Assembly: GCA_029224185.1 (NCBI GenBank)
Contig: CM055202.1
Span: 2,135,798-2,199,797 of the forward strand
From: Karalla daura
Lineage: Eukaryota > Chordata > Actinopteri > Chaetodontiformes > Leiognathidae
DNA length: 64,000 bases
Direction: 5' to 3'
The position numbers were made by a program, and so were the translations under genes. How positions within the stretch are numbered: the stretch's first letter is position 1; each line of letters begins with the position of its first letter. The notes beneath the pieces are model-generated. The model saw only the letters and a list, made by a program, of their open reading frames with translations, did no database searches and was not told the DNA's origin. Of this stretch, positions 45,110-55,734 are shown one piece after another.

Positions 45110-45680
45110 CTACCTCAGAGACGTGTGTCGACCCACATATGTGTGCTTTGCATGTAAACCAGTCAGAAGACATAAGAGCTCGAGTGTTGGAGTGAAGAAG
45201 CAGCGATGGAGGAGTGGAAGAGTGTGAGGCCGTGGGAGGATAATCCCTCCGCTTCACTTTAACCCTCTTCACCACTAAAGGGAAGTAACTAAGTACTTTT
45301 ACTCATTGAACAACTGGAATGTGACTTTTAGTTGAATTGTTTTTCCTCTTAACTCATCTCCAGCAGGCAGGAAACCAGGGAGGCATTTGTCCTTTTGGCT
45401 CGAGGCTAATTAAACCAGCGATGCTTCATGGTGCCTGTCTTTGGCACAACTGAACTGAACTGCTGTGAAACAGCATCAATGGGAGAAGATCTTTTGATAC
45501 ATTTCAGCAAAGAAAAAAGGCAAAAAATGATGCAGAGCAGTCAGTGACAGAGAAGTAAAACAGGATTGTTTGTAGAGTCGTCTCAATGTTCTGTTAGTTT
45601 GACTTTCTTTGCTTTGAGCAGTCGAGGCCCAAAGGTGAGAGCTGCAGCAGGGACGGCTCACTGCTCTGGGTGTGTTCAAG
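45110..45680. other. Non-coding DNA, no gene seen
   Basis: Mixed unique sequence between satellites. Confidence 0.5.
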
Positions 45681-45682
<2 letters not shown>

Positions 45683-45752
<70 letters not shown>

Positions 45753-45899
45753 CTCACTAAAATCAAGGTTAAATACAGGGACCAAATTCCTTGTTGATGT
45801 AACATCGACTTGGCAATAGAAACAGAAAATTCTGTCTCCAGAACATGAACTGCTGCACCTTCAAAGTTACATTAGGTTGTTCTGTACGTGTGTGTGTCT

Positions 45900-45942
<43 letters not shown>

Positions 45943-46043
45943 GTATAACCACACAGCATCTACATATCTACCTCCTTACTGACCTAGAAATCTATGTATC
46001 CATTTACATGACTATCTTTCCATCTACAGCATTTATTTATCTA

Positions 46044-46100
<57 letters not shown>
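45683..46100. repeat. Three (GT)n arrays separated by unique DNA
   Basis: GT arrays lie at 45683-45752 (ending GCGCGCG), 45886-45939 and 46046-46100. The spacer 45950-46045 again contains decayed CTAT/CTAC strings. Confidence 0.95.
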
Positions 46101-46102
<2 letters not shown>

Positions 46103-46109
46103 AATAGAG

Positions 46110-46455
46110 AGATCACAGTTACCCTCCAGTGTTCATTAGTAGAATGAAAACATGAAAAGCACCCCGAGAGCTTTGGTCTGTGACGTTTTCTGCAAATGTA
46201 ACCGATAAAGAGCAACAACCCCGAACACGATGAGGAAGATGAGGAAGATGATGAAGATGTCCAAGTGAGCTGCAGACCTCCCTGGTGTCCTACACGTCCT
46301 CAGAGGAGGGCTCTAAACAATAAAATCACATCTCTCTCTCTGACACACACACACACACACACAGAGACAGAGGGAGCGAGGGAGGGACGGGGTCATTTTC
46401 TCCCCTCTCTTTACTTCTACATCTTCACTTTCCTTAACAAACAGGCAGCTCTGTG
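46110..46455. other. Non-coding DNA with a short (CA)n
   Basis: A GATGAGGAAGAT-type 9-12 base repetition near 46229-46258 and a CA run at 46343-46362 flanked by CT. Nothing else is recognised. Confidence 0.5.
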
Positions 46456-46459
46456 ATTA

Positions 46460-46660
46460 TGTAAATGCTCTGGCACGGCCAGGGTTACCCCCAGTGAAAT
46501 CTACACGGATCGCATCATAAATGCTGTTTGTCTGCAACACATCAGCGCTCCTCTGGCACGGCCCCCGCTGCACCCACCGCTGAATAAAAGGTTCCAGCCA
46601 AGATGAAAAAGGCCTGCACTGGAATAAACAAAGCATGAATTATGAAGATTGTTTGCCGTA
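46460..46660. promoter_or_regulatory. Enhancer-like unique block
   Basis: Contains GATCGCATCATAAATGCTGT near 46508, GCTGAATAAAAGGTTCCAGC near 46579 and GCATGAATTATGAAGATTGT near 46632. Repeat-free and complex, about 0.7 kb upstream of the candidate first exon. Inferred. Confidence 0.35.
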
Positions 46661-46823
46661 TACTTTTTTTTTTTAAATCAACAAGCTTTAACTATAGGGC
46701 CTGGATGCATTCTGTTGGTAAATGTTGAGTTCAGAGAGCTTTGATTACCCATCCACCCACTCAACCAATCACTGCTCCTCCAGGAACAAACTGCAAGCAG
46801 AGCTCGGGAAGCTGCAGGAGCTG

Positions 46824-46909
46824 CTTTTCTTTTCTTTTCTTTTCTTTTCTTTTCTTTTCTTTTCTTTTCTTTTCTTTTTTTTCCTTTTCTTTTCTTTTCT
46901 TTTCTTTTC
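46824..46909. repeat. (CTTTT)n pentanucleotide array
   Basis: About 17 units of CTTTT with one T-rich and one CC interruption near 46875. The run is pure pyrimidine on the plus strand. Confidence 0.97.
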
Positions 46910-47160
46910 AGCTGCTTGAAACTCGATCACAGCACATCTTTTCTGCAGCTCCGTCGGCTGCAACTTCATGCAGATTTCTACGCGTTTGCATGTGTTGATA
47001 GCAGCACCGAGCTGTGAAGTGACTGGCTCCGCTCAGACATTCTCAACTGCTAGAAACTAGAAATGAAACTTTATCCAACTTTTCCCCCCCTTTTTACAAC
47101 TGCTGGATAGAGTTAGCCCAGCCCATCTGGTGCAGCAAATGGCTCAACTCACCAGGGAGG

Positions 47161-47194
<34 letters not shown>

Positions 47195-47250
47195 GAGGAG
47201 GAGATGGAAAGGGGGGAGGGGGAGGAGGAGGAGGAAAAGTGGGGGTGGGG
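47161..47250. repeat. (GA)n and G-rich purine tract before the candidate exon
   Basis: GA units to 47198, then GGAGGA/GGGGG sequence. GA-rich tracts of this type are common immediately upstream of vertebrate CpG-island promoters. Confidence 0.9.
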
Positions 47251-47299
47251 GGGACGGATTGAAAACAGATCAGCAGCCTGGAGATCTCAACACCACCGC

Positions 47300-47737
47300 A
47301 TGTCTGTGAGAGAAGCCAAACCTCCGTCACTTCTTCTTCTCAAACTTTTAGCGCAGCCGCGAGGAGAGAAAGACGCGTTGTCCGCAGCGCATCATGTTTT
47401 AGTTTGTGCGTAAAAGACGCGCAAGAGGAGCGCAGCTCTGCTCCGAGGGAGGAGGAGGAGGACATCATGGATTGTAAGAAGAAGTCCGAGTCCAGCCGAG
47501 TCCAGCTCTGAGCCCAACAACTTTTCTCCTCTCTCTCTCTCTCTCTCTCTCTCTTCCTCTCTCTTCCTCTCTCTCTCTCTCTGTCTGTTCATGGAGTTCG
47601 GTGAGAGAGGAGCGTCTGTGCGTCTGTAGCTCTGTTTTGCTTTTGTTTTTTTTTTCAACTGGAATCAAAGTTTTTCGCACCTCAAACCGGACGGAACAGA
47701 GGACGGGAAGCGAAGGGAAGAAGGTCGAGGCGGAGAG
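47300..47737 (+). other. Candidate untranslated first exon and promoter of a + strand gene
   Basis: CpG-rich sequence (GCGCAGCCGCGAGG near 47350, AAAGACGCGTTGTCCGCAGC near 47369, AAAGACGCGCAAGAGGAGCG near 47413) leads to GGCGGAGAG|GTAAGAAAG, a near-consensus splice donor with GT at 47738-47739. Only very short upstream-type frames begin in it: MDCKKKSESSRVQL ending near 47511, and MEFGERGASVRL from about 47591. Both stop, as in a 5' untranslated region. There is no TATA box; the start site is probably diffuse and the left boundary is a guess. The long downstream sequence without exons would be a first intron over 16 kb, as in many developmental regulators. A (CT)n tract lies inside at 47527-47586. 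The gene is not identified. Confidence 0.45.
47527..47586. repeat. (CT)n tract
   Basis: About 25 CT units with two TTC interruptions, inside the candidate first exon. Confidence 0.95.
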
Positions 47738-47743
47738 GTAAGA

Positions 47744-48300
47744 AAGTTTAGCTCGGATGCTGACATGTTTGTCGGAGTTTTCCCTGCTCCTCCTCTGCTG
47801 CTCCGCTGCGTGATGAGGCTCAGGGCAGCTTCACATCTCATTTGCACTTTGAACTTTTCTGACAGAGGAATCCAAAAAATTCTTCTCCTGCAACTTGATC
47901 CATATGGGAAGAGATGCGATCAGAAAGCTCGGCGCCAAAGCTCCTGCCTGGCTTTTAATAGTTCCTCACAAACTAAAAAAAAAGTGTTTCCAAAACGGTG
48001 TGGAGCTGATTCAGCGCTCCATTATCTCACAGTGAAAGAAACTTAGAAAAAAAAAACTTAGTGAAGAAGACTGCAGAAAAGTTAGAGCTGCAACTGCTCA
48101 TCAAAACTGATAATTAATTGATTAATTGTGTTTGTGTTTATTGGATACATGCTTGTGATTTAACGTGGAAGTGGAATTTTCACTAGTTTGAAGTCAAACT
48201 TTTTCTCCTCTTACTATTATTTGTTACGGCTCAATGATCTCCTGCCTTAAAGCTTTGAGGGAAAAACTTGTGTTTTCCCCAGCTTATGTTTTACCTCGAA
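47744..48300. other. Sequence after the candidate donor (putative intron)
   Basis: The frame 47765-48046 begins just after the donor but is not protein-like. Otherwise AT-rich with A-runs near 48047. Confidence 0.45.
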
Positions 48301-48302
48301 CT

Positions 48303-48303
<1 letters not shown>

Positions 48304-48399
<96 letters not shown>
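48304..48399. repeat. (ATCT)24 tetranucleotide array
   Basis: 96 bases, uninterrupted. It is the third ATCT array of the window, in the same orientation as the other two. Confidence 0.98.
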
Positions 48400-49185
48400 T
48401 CTACTCATCAATAAATCATCAGATTAGTGAGGATAAACAGGAGCTGCAGTGTGACCTAATGGCTGATTCTCCAGCATGGAGTAAACACTTTTCCCTGCTT
48501 GTTTTGCTGTTTTCTTTTGTGAGGCTTGAATGAAGTGCCATTAAAAATGGTCGCCCACACACTTTCTCACTTTACTCTCTTTATTTTAATCTCTTAATGC
48601 TGCAGAGCAAAGTAAAGAGAGTGCAGCAGCAACACACACACACACACTCACACACACACACACACAGTGAGTGTGTGAGTGTGGACTCATGTCTGTGACA
48701 GGACTGTGGGAGACGTGTTCTTATTGTTGAAAGATTCAAAGTTTGCTGTTTGCTCTCCAGCCTGAGCAGTCAACAAACACTTGACGCCTTTGTGGGGCCC
48801 TTAAGCAGCGATATTTGCTGTTGGCTTTTCCTCCTATCTACCAGGCGCTGCTAATGATCTCCAAACTCATGTGTGGACTTATGAGTCCCACTTTTTTGTG
48901 TTAGTTGCTCTGGCCTACATACAACTAAAAAATGTTGGTTTTCTTTAGGCTTTTTCCACATAATTCACATCTGAGGAGCCGTTTCACTGGACGACTTTTT
49001 GTCGCCCGCTGATGAGAAACAGACTTAGCGAAGTAGGGGAAACTGTTGGAGTTTGAGCAGCAAAATAAAATCAAGAAGAAAAAGATTTTTTTTTTTTGGA
49101 GGGGGTTGTGGATGGAAAGGGAAAGCAGAGCTGCTGATCTTAAATGGAACTGAGATTAGTGCATGTGTGTTTTCCGCTTCACATG
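48400..49185. other. Non-coding DNA with (CA)n facing GT-rich sequence
   Basis: CA array at 48631-48666 is followed directly by GTGAGTGTGTGAGTGTGG, so a hairpin is possible. The rest is unique AT-moderate sequence with a T-run near 49090. Confidence 0.5.
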
Positions 49186-49240
49186 ATGACAACCCCGGCC
49201 GGGGTTCGAGGCCATTTGCATGAGAAAAAAAGGAGAGAAA
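49186..49240. promoter_or_regulatory. Octamer-containing short block
   Basis: CCCCGGCCGGGG at 49194-49205 is a perfect 12-base palindrome. It is followed by the POU octamer ATTTGCAT at 49214-49221. The pairing suggests a regulatory site; function not shown. Confidence 0.3.
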
Positions 49241-49425
49241 AGTTTTAGTGCATTTGTCCATTGTGAGGAATGAAGAGTTCCAACAGTTAGGGCCTACGGA
49301 GAGTGAAAGGAGTAAAGAATGGATGAGCCTATTCAGCTCATTCAGCCCGAGTCCGGGGGCTCCGCTCGGCAGCGTTCACAGACCCACAGTGGCCATGTCA
49401 CTTTCATCTCTACAGCCCCAGCCCC

Positions 49426-49430
<5 letters not shown>

Positions 49431-49494
<64 letters not shown>
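49431..49494. repeat. (GT)n microsatellite, 64 bp
   Basis: Pure GT. Confidence 0.97.
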
Positions 49495-49499
<5 letters not shown>

Positions 49500-49649
49500 G
49501 CTGAAGCCCCCGGTTTTTCACACATCGCCTGCGAGCACAGGCCCCACTTTATTGATCTGCCTCTCTTTTTCCCTTTCTTTTTTTGCTTCTTTTCTGGAAG
49601 TCTGCAGAAAATTTAATGAACCAAATACTGGAAAAGGAGTGACTGTGTT

Positions 49650-50046
49650 TTGTGTGTGTGTGTGTGTGACAGAGAGAGAGAGTGTGTGTGTGGTGGAGGG
49701 GTGTAGGCCAAGGAGGAGGAGGAGGGAGGGAGGGAGGGAGGAGGGGGCTGCAGCCTTTTTTTGAAAGCAAATACCGATGAAGTCTAGCGTACAGGGACAG
49801 AGAGGAGGAGAGGGTGAAGAGGGTGAAGTCTGAGTGACTCTGAGTGAGGAGGGGGAGGAGAGGGAGGAGGAGGAGGAGGAGGAGGAGGAGCAACCCCTCC
49901 ACCAGCACCACCACCTCCTCCTCCACTACCACCACCTCCACCGCAACCACCCACTCCTGCTGAGTAAACTCAAAAGTTCAAAAAGAGAAAGAGAGAGAGA
50001 GAGGGAAAGAGAGAGGCAGAAGGAGGGAGGGAGGGAGGGAGGGAGG
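49650..50046. repeat. Polypurine clusters (GAGG, GGGA, GAGA)
   Basis: Short GT/GA run at 49650-49692. GGAGG runs at 49709-49746, 49800-49890 and 49985-50046 are separated by a CCACC-rich patch near 49890-49950. Triplex-forming potential is evident, and frames through it are low complexity. Confidence 0.9.
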
Positions 50047-50059
50047 CCATCCCATCCCA

Positions 50060-50350
50060 CCCTGCCCGGGCCACGCACCGCTGTCTGGGGCTCAGGGATG
50101 CGGTAGGTCGCTGGGCTCCGCCGCGCCGCCTCTGAGGCCTCGGGGTTTAGGGGGAAACAGTGTTTGTGCTGGAATCCGGCGGCCGGGGATGGAGGCTAAC
50201 TGCTGCCCTCTCCCAGAAGCTCTGAGCAAACCTGCGAGCCGCAGCCTCCGCACGCCGCCCGCCCCCGGCCCAGCACAGGGCCGACCTCTGCCAGACACAC
50301 CGACACTGGTCAGGGCTCCAGCTCCTAATCACGTCCCAGGAAGTTATATG
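50060..50350 (+). promoter_or_regulatory. CpG-rich block, possible alternative first exon (weak)
   Basis: GC-rich sequence follows the purine clusters. A possible donor GATGCG|GTAGGT has its GT at 50103-50104. An ATG at 50189 opens a 65-codon frame (MEANCCPLPEALS...) that is not recognised. It may be a second promoter of the gene inferred at 47.3 kb, or only GC-rich intron. Confidence 0.22.
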
Positions 50351-50359
50351 GTCCTGATG

Positions 50360-51010
50360 GTCCTGGCTCAGCGCAACCTGACCTGAGACCAGGCTGCAGC
50401 CCGTAGAGCTCCAACCTGATAATCGTGTCTTTAGATTCACATTATGGACATGAATTGTTTGGTCTGAAAAGCATCGGCATTTCTTTCTGTTTTCTTACTT
50501 TCATAGAAAGCAGAAAATATTCAGCTTTAAGAGAATTTCAACCGTTTCACTCACACTGATAACCAGACTAGTTAATTACTGGTTAATTCTTGGAGATTCA
50601 TTCATCCATGCAGCTCGTCTCTGCTTCATTTACAGATGTTTCCAGATGTGATTCTGGGGATTGAACATAAGCAGATAAAACGCACATTTTCAAACTTATT
50701 TAAAATAAAAAAAACAGACATTTTTCCTTTTCAAAGAAATTAATAGATAACAAAAAAATACCAGAATTTTACCTAAATATAGTTGGAGCAAAATCAGGCA
50801 TGTTAGAGACCCAGAGAACTTATAGTGTTTAATAAAACTGCAGATCGAGCAAAAGATGAAAATAAAAATACAGATTTCTTCACATCTGAGAAGCCGGAGG
50901 GTTTATTAACATAGTGGTCAAGTGAATCTGTTTTGTATTGACTGAGTCATTAGCTGTTCTGACCGTTACAGTGACGTCTTTAATAAAAAGATGCTCAGCA
51001 GTGTTCACAT
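50360..51010. other. AT-rich non-coding DNA
   Basis: No array, no element, no open frame of note. Confidence 0.55.
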
Positions 51011-51017
51011 CTTTATG

Positions 51018-51097
51018 AGGAGGAGAGAGGAGCAGAGAGGAGAGAGGAGGAGTGAAGAGGAGCAGAGAGGAGGAGCAGAGAGGAGCAGAGAGGAGGA
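51018..51097. repeat. GGAGCAGAGA purine-rich repeat
   Basis: Irregular 10-13 base units GAGGAGCAGAGAG, about seven copies. Confidence 0.85.
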
Positions 51098-51099
51098 CC

Positions 51100-51460
51100 G
51101 AGGCGGTCTCAGCTCAGGATCCGGGACTAGAAATTGTTCCTTTTCCTGACTTATTCCCTAACGATCCACACCGGTCACCACAGCTGATAGTACGGACTAA
51201 TATTTCAATAATGAGTCTGTGGACTTGAAGGTTTTGAGGATATTTGTGAGCAAGTTTTTAAGGAATTCTCTTGAATGTAAAAACTGTTTTTTTTAAATCA
51301 TCTATGAGAACAAATTGACAAAATTTCAGATCAATTTTTTTTGTAACCATTTTTCCAACATTTTGTAACTAATGAATCGACATAGAAATTGACTGAGGGA
51401 GTAATGGACTCTGTAAGTGTTGGGTTTCTGCAGCCTGAGCTGTCAGAGGGAGGCCCGAGG
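51100..51460. other. AT-rich non-coding DNA
   Basis: No feature recognised. Confidence 0.5.
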
Positions 51461-51463
51461 CCT

Positions 51464-51780
51464 GAGGAGGAGGAGGAGGAGGAGGAGGAGGAGGAGGGCA
51501 GACTTGAAGCCTCTCCTCGTACAGGATGAGTTGATGAGGCTTCTAATTGGCTGTAAAAGACGGCGACGAGCCAGACGGCCGCCGCGGCGATCTCTGCGTC
51601 CCTGCCGTCTCTTCAGGCTGAGGAGGAAGTGGGCGAGCGGACGGGAGAGAGGGAGCGAGGCGAGGCGGAGGCTGGGGCGGAGGTGGAGGCGGAGGAGGAG
51701 GCGGCTGCTCGCTCTCATGTGTAGAGCTCTTCACTGAGGCAGAGCTCGCGCCGGACAATCGCCGCTTGTTTTAACACCGG
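51464..51780. promoter_or_regulatory. (GGA)n followed by CpG-rich block
   Basis: A perfect GGA run at 51464-51497, then CpG-dense sequence (GACGGCGACGAGCCAGACGG near 51559, GGCCGCCGCGGCG). A GGCGGAGG-type irregular repetition fills 51660-51710. Frames on both strands are Arg- or Pro-rich by composition. It may be a CpG island within the putative first intron. Confidence 0.35.
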
Positions 51781-51784
51781 TTGT

Positions 51785-52325
51785 GTCACACACACGCTGC
51801 TCCCCTCGAGGCGTCCTGCTCATTCTCCCTCAAGTGTGCGAGGTTAAATGGGCGCTCACATCATATCTGGGAGATGGGGGGGTGGAGGGGGTTTCACTGG
51901 CCCTCTTCACACCGGGGCAGCTCTGAGTGGCCACTCAGAGTCCCACAACACAAACCCAGGTCACGCTGGATTGTGTCCCTGGATAAGAACTGTAGGGCCT
52001 CTGAAAACACACACTCACACACACACACACACACACACAGATCATGGAGGAATGGCCCGGGCCTGACGTGAGTTTAACAAGCCTTTTTAGGGGCTGTACG
52101 GTGAAATAAGTGACAAGCTCATTACAGGCAGATCGACCTCATCCATCACTCCGCCTCCAACAGGAACCTGGAAATTGGTCAATTCAAGAAAAGTGTTTTT
52201 GCTCGTTTTACAAGCGACGCATTGAAACCATCTGAATGGTGGGGTAGCTCGGAAGTGGCTCCGTCTGGACGAGTCCAGGTGTGTGTGTGAGGCTGAAGCT
52301 CCGCAGTGTTGGACAGTTTTAAGAG
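51785..52325. other. Non-coding DNA with (CA)n
   Basis: G-run near 51883 and CA array at 52005-52040. No gene seen. Confidence 0.5.
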
Positions 52326-52329
52326 CAGC

Positions 52330-52645
52330 TTCCTCGGTTTGCGTCGTCACAGGAACAGAGCCACAGAGCGACGTCAGCGTCGGGCCTCGGCCGGCCGGAC
52401 CGTGTTTACTCCGGGCTTACGCGGCTTTAGAAGACGGTGGCGGTCGGCTCAAGTGCTGGACCAGTCAGCGCACGCTTACGTCAGTCATGGTTCCTGTTGT
52501 CCCAGCTGGAAGCCCTGCCAGAGCTGCACCAACCGCATAGCAAACACGTCCAGTTCCTAAAAAGTTCCTAGAACTTTCTCCAAAAGTTCCTAGAACTTTC
52601 TCCAAAAGTTCCTAGAACTTTCTCCAAAAGTTCTAGGAACTGGAC
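52330..52645 (+). mobile_element. Dispersed repeat family 3, copy 2
   Basis: GTGTTTACTCCGGGCTTACG at 52402, GACGGTGGCGGTCGGCTCAA near 52433 and GTGCTGGACCAGT near 52453 align with copy 1 at 39.0 kb. It ends in a short tandem array at 52560-52625. No coding frame is shared, so the matching is at DNA level. Confidence 0.65.
52560..52640. repeat. 22-bp tandem repeat with internal palindrome
   Basis: Three exact copies of a 22-base unit start at 52560, 52582 and 52604, plus a diverged fourth (AAAAGTTCTAGGAACTGG). Each contains AGTTCCTAGAACTTT, a near-perfect palindrome. The fourth copy reads the palindrome in the opposite phase. Confidence 0.93.
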
Positions 52646-52649
52646 TGGA

Positions 52650-53135
52650 CTTAGAACTAGACTTTTGATTTACATTGTTTCAATGTACATCAGGACAATG
52701 CTTTGGCAACAGTTACATAAAATAACAGGACAAAATTATTGCAAAGGTTGGGTTAAAAAAGGTGTAAGGTATTATTTTATTAATATATTGAGAAGGACCC
52801 TGGGTAAAAGCTTCAGACTGCAGTCGTCCTCAGCTCATCTCACTCCTGCTTCGTCCTGTTTGTTGATGTGGGAATGAGAGACTGGAGCTGAGGATGTTGA
52901 CAGCGTTCTTAATGAAAGCACTGAGGTCTTCACCAGTGGACCGACCAAAAGCTACGCCACATTATTTTTAGTTGCTCAACCTCTCGCTCTGCAGGCGTCT
53001 CCACTATCTCCAGGAGATAGGAAACTTAAACAACAGGGGTTCCGAACAGAGCACGCTCTGTGTGATGATGCATGATGTGTCATCACCAGCACGGCGAGGA
53101 GATCTTCCCACATGGTCAGGTTCTGGCCCAGAACC
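52650..53135. other. AT-rich non-coding DNA
   Basis: No feature recognised; the 70-codon frame at 52665 is background. Confidence 0.5.
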
Positions 53136-53136
53136 T

Positions 53137-53139
<3 letters not shown>

Positions 53140-53170
<31 letters not shown>
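53140..53170. repeat. (CA)n microsatellite
   Basis: About 15 CA units. Confidence 0.95.
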
Positions 53171-53172
<2 letters not shown>

Positions 53173-53179
53173 CAGGCCC

Positions 53180-54080
53180 TCACACTGACTCATCGGAAAC
53201 CCAATTTCCCGAAAGCGTTTGAGCAGTAACATCATCATTGTCTGTGGCCTCACAAAGGGACAATGGTGGTTGGAGCTCGGGGGTCTTCAGGGGAAACCCT
53301 GCCCAGGTCACCAGAGGTCACTTAATTTGTGGGAGGGGGGGTGTGGGGGGTTGGAGGGGGGGTGGTGAGGCTAATTTCATTATCTCCACACAAGATAAAC
53401 TCTCAGGACAATGGAGAGTGACAGGTTGTTTTTTTATCTGGACAATCTGAAAGTTCTCACAGAGCACTCAGTCTGAGGAGATGTTCAGCACGGCTGTTTG
53501 GTTTGAAGCCGAGAGGTCAGCGAAACGCTCCCTCAACAAAGAGACCTGGGGTGCAAAGTGTCTGAGTCAGAGACATAATGAAATAACAACTGTAGCGCCA
53601 CAGAGTTTTACCAATTAACGGATTCGTCAGTGAGTAGGAACGTAATTGGCAGAAGTTTTAGACCTTTGGACAAATGTTCGAGGAAAACCAATTCTGTTTC
53701 CAGATGAAAATACTGTAGTTGTTTTGTATGTTTAGAGAGTGTAAAGAGAGCTCGAGAAGCTCGAGAGTGTAAACATTTAGGTTTATTCATTAGTTCATCA
53801 CCCACTCATCGCCAACTACTGGCCTGGTGTGTGAACTGCAGCGTTTCTGGAGTTTTCTGCAGAGATTTGAATAGAAATCGAAGTCTGGATCTGAATACGG
53901 AACGGCTCCTGAAAACAAAAGGCTCCTTGTGGCAAATATTATTTTACCTACATGACTTGAGAAAATCAGTGGATGCAGGGATAATTCAAGTGTGTAACTG
54001 AAAAGGCAAAGATTGAAAACTGTGCTTTAAAACAGTGGAACTGAAGTGACAATAGACACATTTTATTATCATTTGACATT
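53180..54080. other. Non-coding DNA with a G-rich run
   Basis: GGGAGGGGGGGTGTGGGGGG near 53331-53350 and further G-runs to 53368 could form G-quadruplexes. The rest is unique, AT-rich after 53.6 kb. Confidence 0.5.
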
Positions 54081-54089
54081 AGTTCTTCT

Positions 54090-54420
54090 TTGGATACTTT
54101 AGCACATTTAATTCCAGAGTTTAGAGACATAATCTCTGGCCTGATCAGGCTGCTGAGAGGAGAAAGCCTTGGCCATTTCCCTTCACTGGATCATTATCAC
54201 TTCCTCATCAAAGGCCCAGCAGGCTTCGCTCTGTCACTGGGAGCCATTGAGAGTGAGGGGACTCGGGCTGGGAGACAATGGGGGATTGTCTGCTGTGTTT
54301 GCCACGGGCTCTAATCTGATGCAGAGGAGCGGGGCCGGGGGCCCGCCGGCCCGGGCCCAGGCCGCCGCCGGCAAGCCGCAGCCGCCGCACGGAGCCGCAG
54401 AGCCCAGGGAAGCGGGACGT
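54090..54420. promoter_or_regulatory. Enhancer-like block running into GC-rich DNA
   Basis: AGACATAATCTCTGGCCTGA at 54125, CACTGGATCATTATCACTTC near 54183 and GAGACAATGGGGGATTGTCT near 54271 (ACAATGG Sox core) are complex and repeat-free. GC-only strings such as GGCCCGCCGGCCCGGGCCC follow near 54340. The frame from 54090 is continuous for 74 codons but not protein-like. Confidence 0.38.
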
Positions 54421-54519
54421 GTTTGTCTTTCAGACTCTGGGGTTTGTGTTGGGAGGGGAGAGGGGAGAGGGCAGGGTGAGGGTTGGGAGATATGATTTAC
54501 TCCGCAGGCCTTCCCTCCC

Positions 54520-54760
54520 TCCCCCCGCCTCAGATATGAAGCCGAGCCGGCCGCTGGGATCTTTCGTTTCCATACGATGGGAGACATTAAGATCCCAAAC
54601 GGAGCTGAGCGGGTGCCAGGCCACAGTCTCCGCGCAGATACAAGCTGGAGACGAGGGAGAGGAGAGCGAGAGTGCAGCTTGGATCTACTGTACAGACATG
54701 TGGTTGTCTTTAGAAACAAGTTCTGCAAAGCTCCCTCCTCCTCCTCCTCCTCCTCTTCCT
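54520..54760. promoter_or_regulatory. Enhancer-like block ending in (CTC)n
   Basis: GATCTTTCGTTTCCATACGA near 54558 and GAGACATTAAGATCCCAAAC near 54581 are complex strings. A TCC/CTC run lies at 54733-54760. No coding frame. Confidence 0.3.
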
Positions 54761-54764
54761 CCGC

Positions 54765-55569
54765 CCTCGTCACTTCTCTCTCTCAGCCTCTCTCTCTGGC
54801 TCGGGGCCAGGCCGAGGTTGTTTTGTAATCAGCTCATCAGAGGGAAAGTTGGGATGAGAGCCGGCCCAGTCTTTTGGGTGCTTTGTGTGGCCGGGCCGGG
54901 CTCTCGGAGCGGTTTGTGAACCCGGCGGTGTCGACAGGTGGTCACGGCGCAGCAAAGCAGAAAAAGTTCCAGGAAAGAAAGAGACGGCGAAGACAGCGAG
55001 GAGGGAAAAAAATCTGCACGTCTCTCTTAATCTGTCTCTGGAAAACTGCATACATGACGCCCAACAAGTACACAAAGACTGGTGAAGACTGCTGAGCTGA
55101 GTTTAGCAAAAGCTCTTACTCATTTATTACTTTTTGAGTTTAAAGGGACAATCCTCAGATGATCGGGTCTCTTCACTGTGATGCAGTCAAACACACACTG
55201 CAGGACCAGTCATAGTTTAGAGTCCAGCCTCCTGAAATCAGAGACATGTCTAGAGTTAGTCAGAGGCAGCTTCAGTCGCTCTGCATTTTACATCTTTCCA
55301 TTCACGAAAATCTCTGGATGTGCTTGTTTTGTCCCAGCTAATCGTTATGATTATTGTCGATTTTATCTTTTTTTCCCTTGAAAAGACCAATTTGCAACGT
55401 TTACACTACAATCGAGTGCAGAAGCCAAACAGCTCTGGGAGGAGACGCGGGCTGAGCCCAGGGCCGAGGGCCAAAGTGCATTTTAAATGTGTGGCTGTAA
55501 TTACAGTTGTTACGATTAGGTCTCACCTGGTTACAGGCTCTGACAGCTGCTGCCGACAGCTCACGGGTC

Positions 55570-55570
<1 letters not shown>
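54765..55570. other. Non-coding DNA, no gene seen
   Basis: GC-moderate to 55.0 kb (including a CpG patch near 54880-54950), then AT-rich. No exon recognised. Confidence 0.45.

Positions 55571-55571
<1 letters not shown>

Positions 55572-55633
<62 letters not shown>
55572..55633. repeat. (CA)n microsatellite, 62 bp
   Basis: Pure CA. Confidence 0.97.
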
Positions 55634-55635
<2 letters not shown>

Positions 55636-55734
55636 GCCCTGTCTCGGAGGCCGAGCTGCGACTCGGCGCAGCAGCAGCTGGCTCGTAAAACGCAGCGACG
55701 ACCCGCCACAGACAGAGCGACAGCCACCACCAGC

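Noticed and set aside
54234..54773. 179-codon minus frame
   Set aside because: Starts in a (GAG)n repeat and crosses GC-rich enhancer-like DNA. The composition explains the lack of stops.
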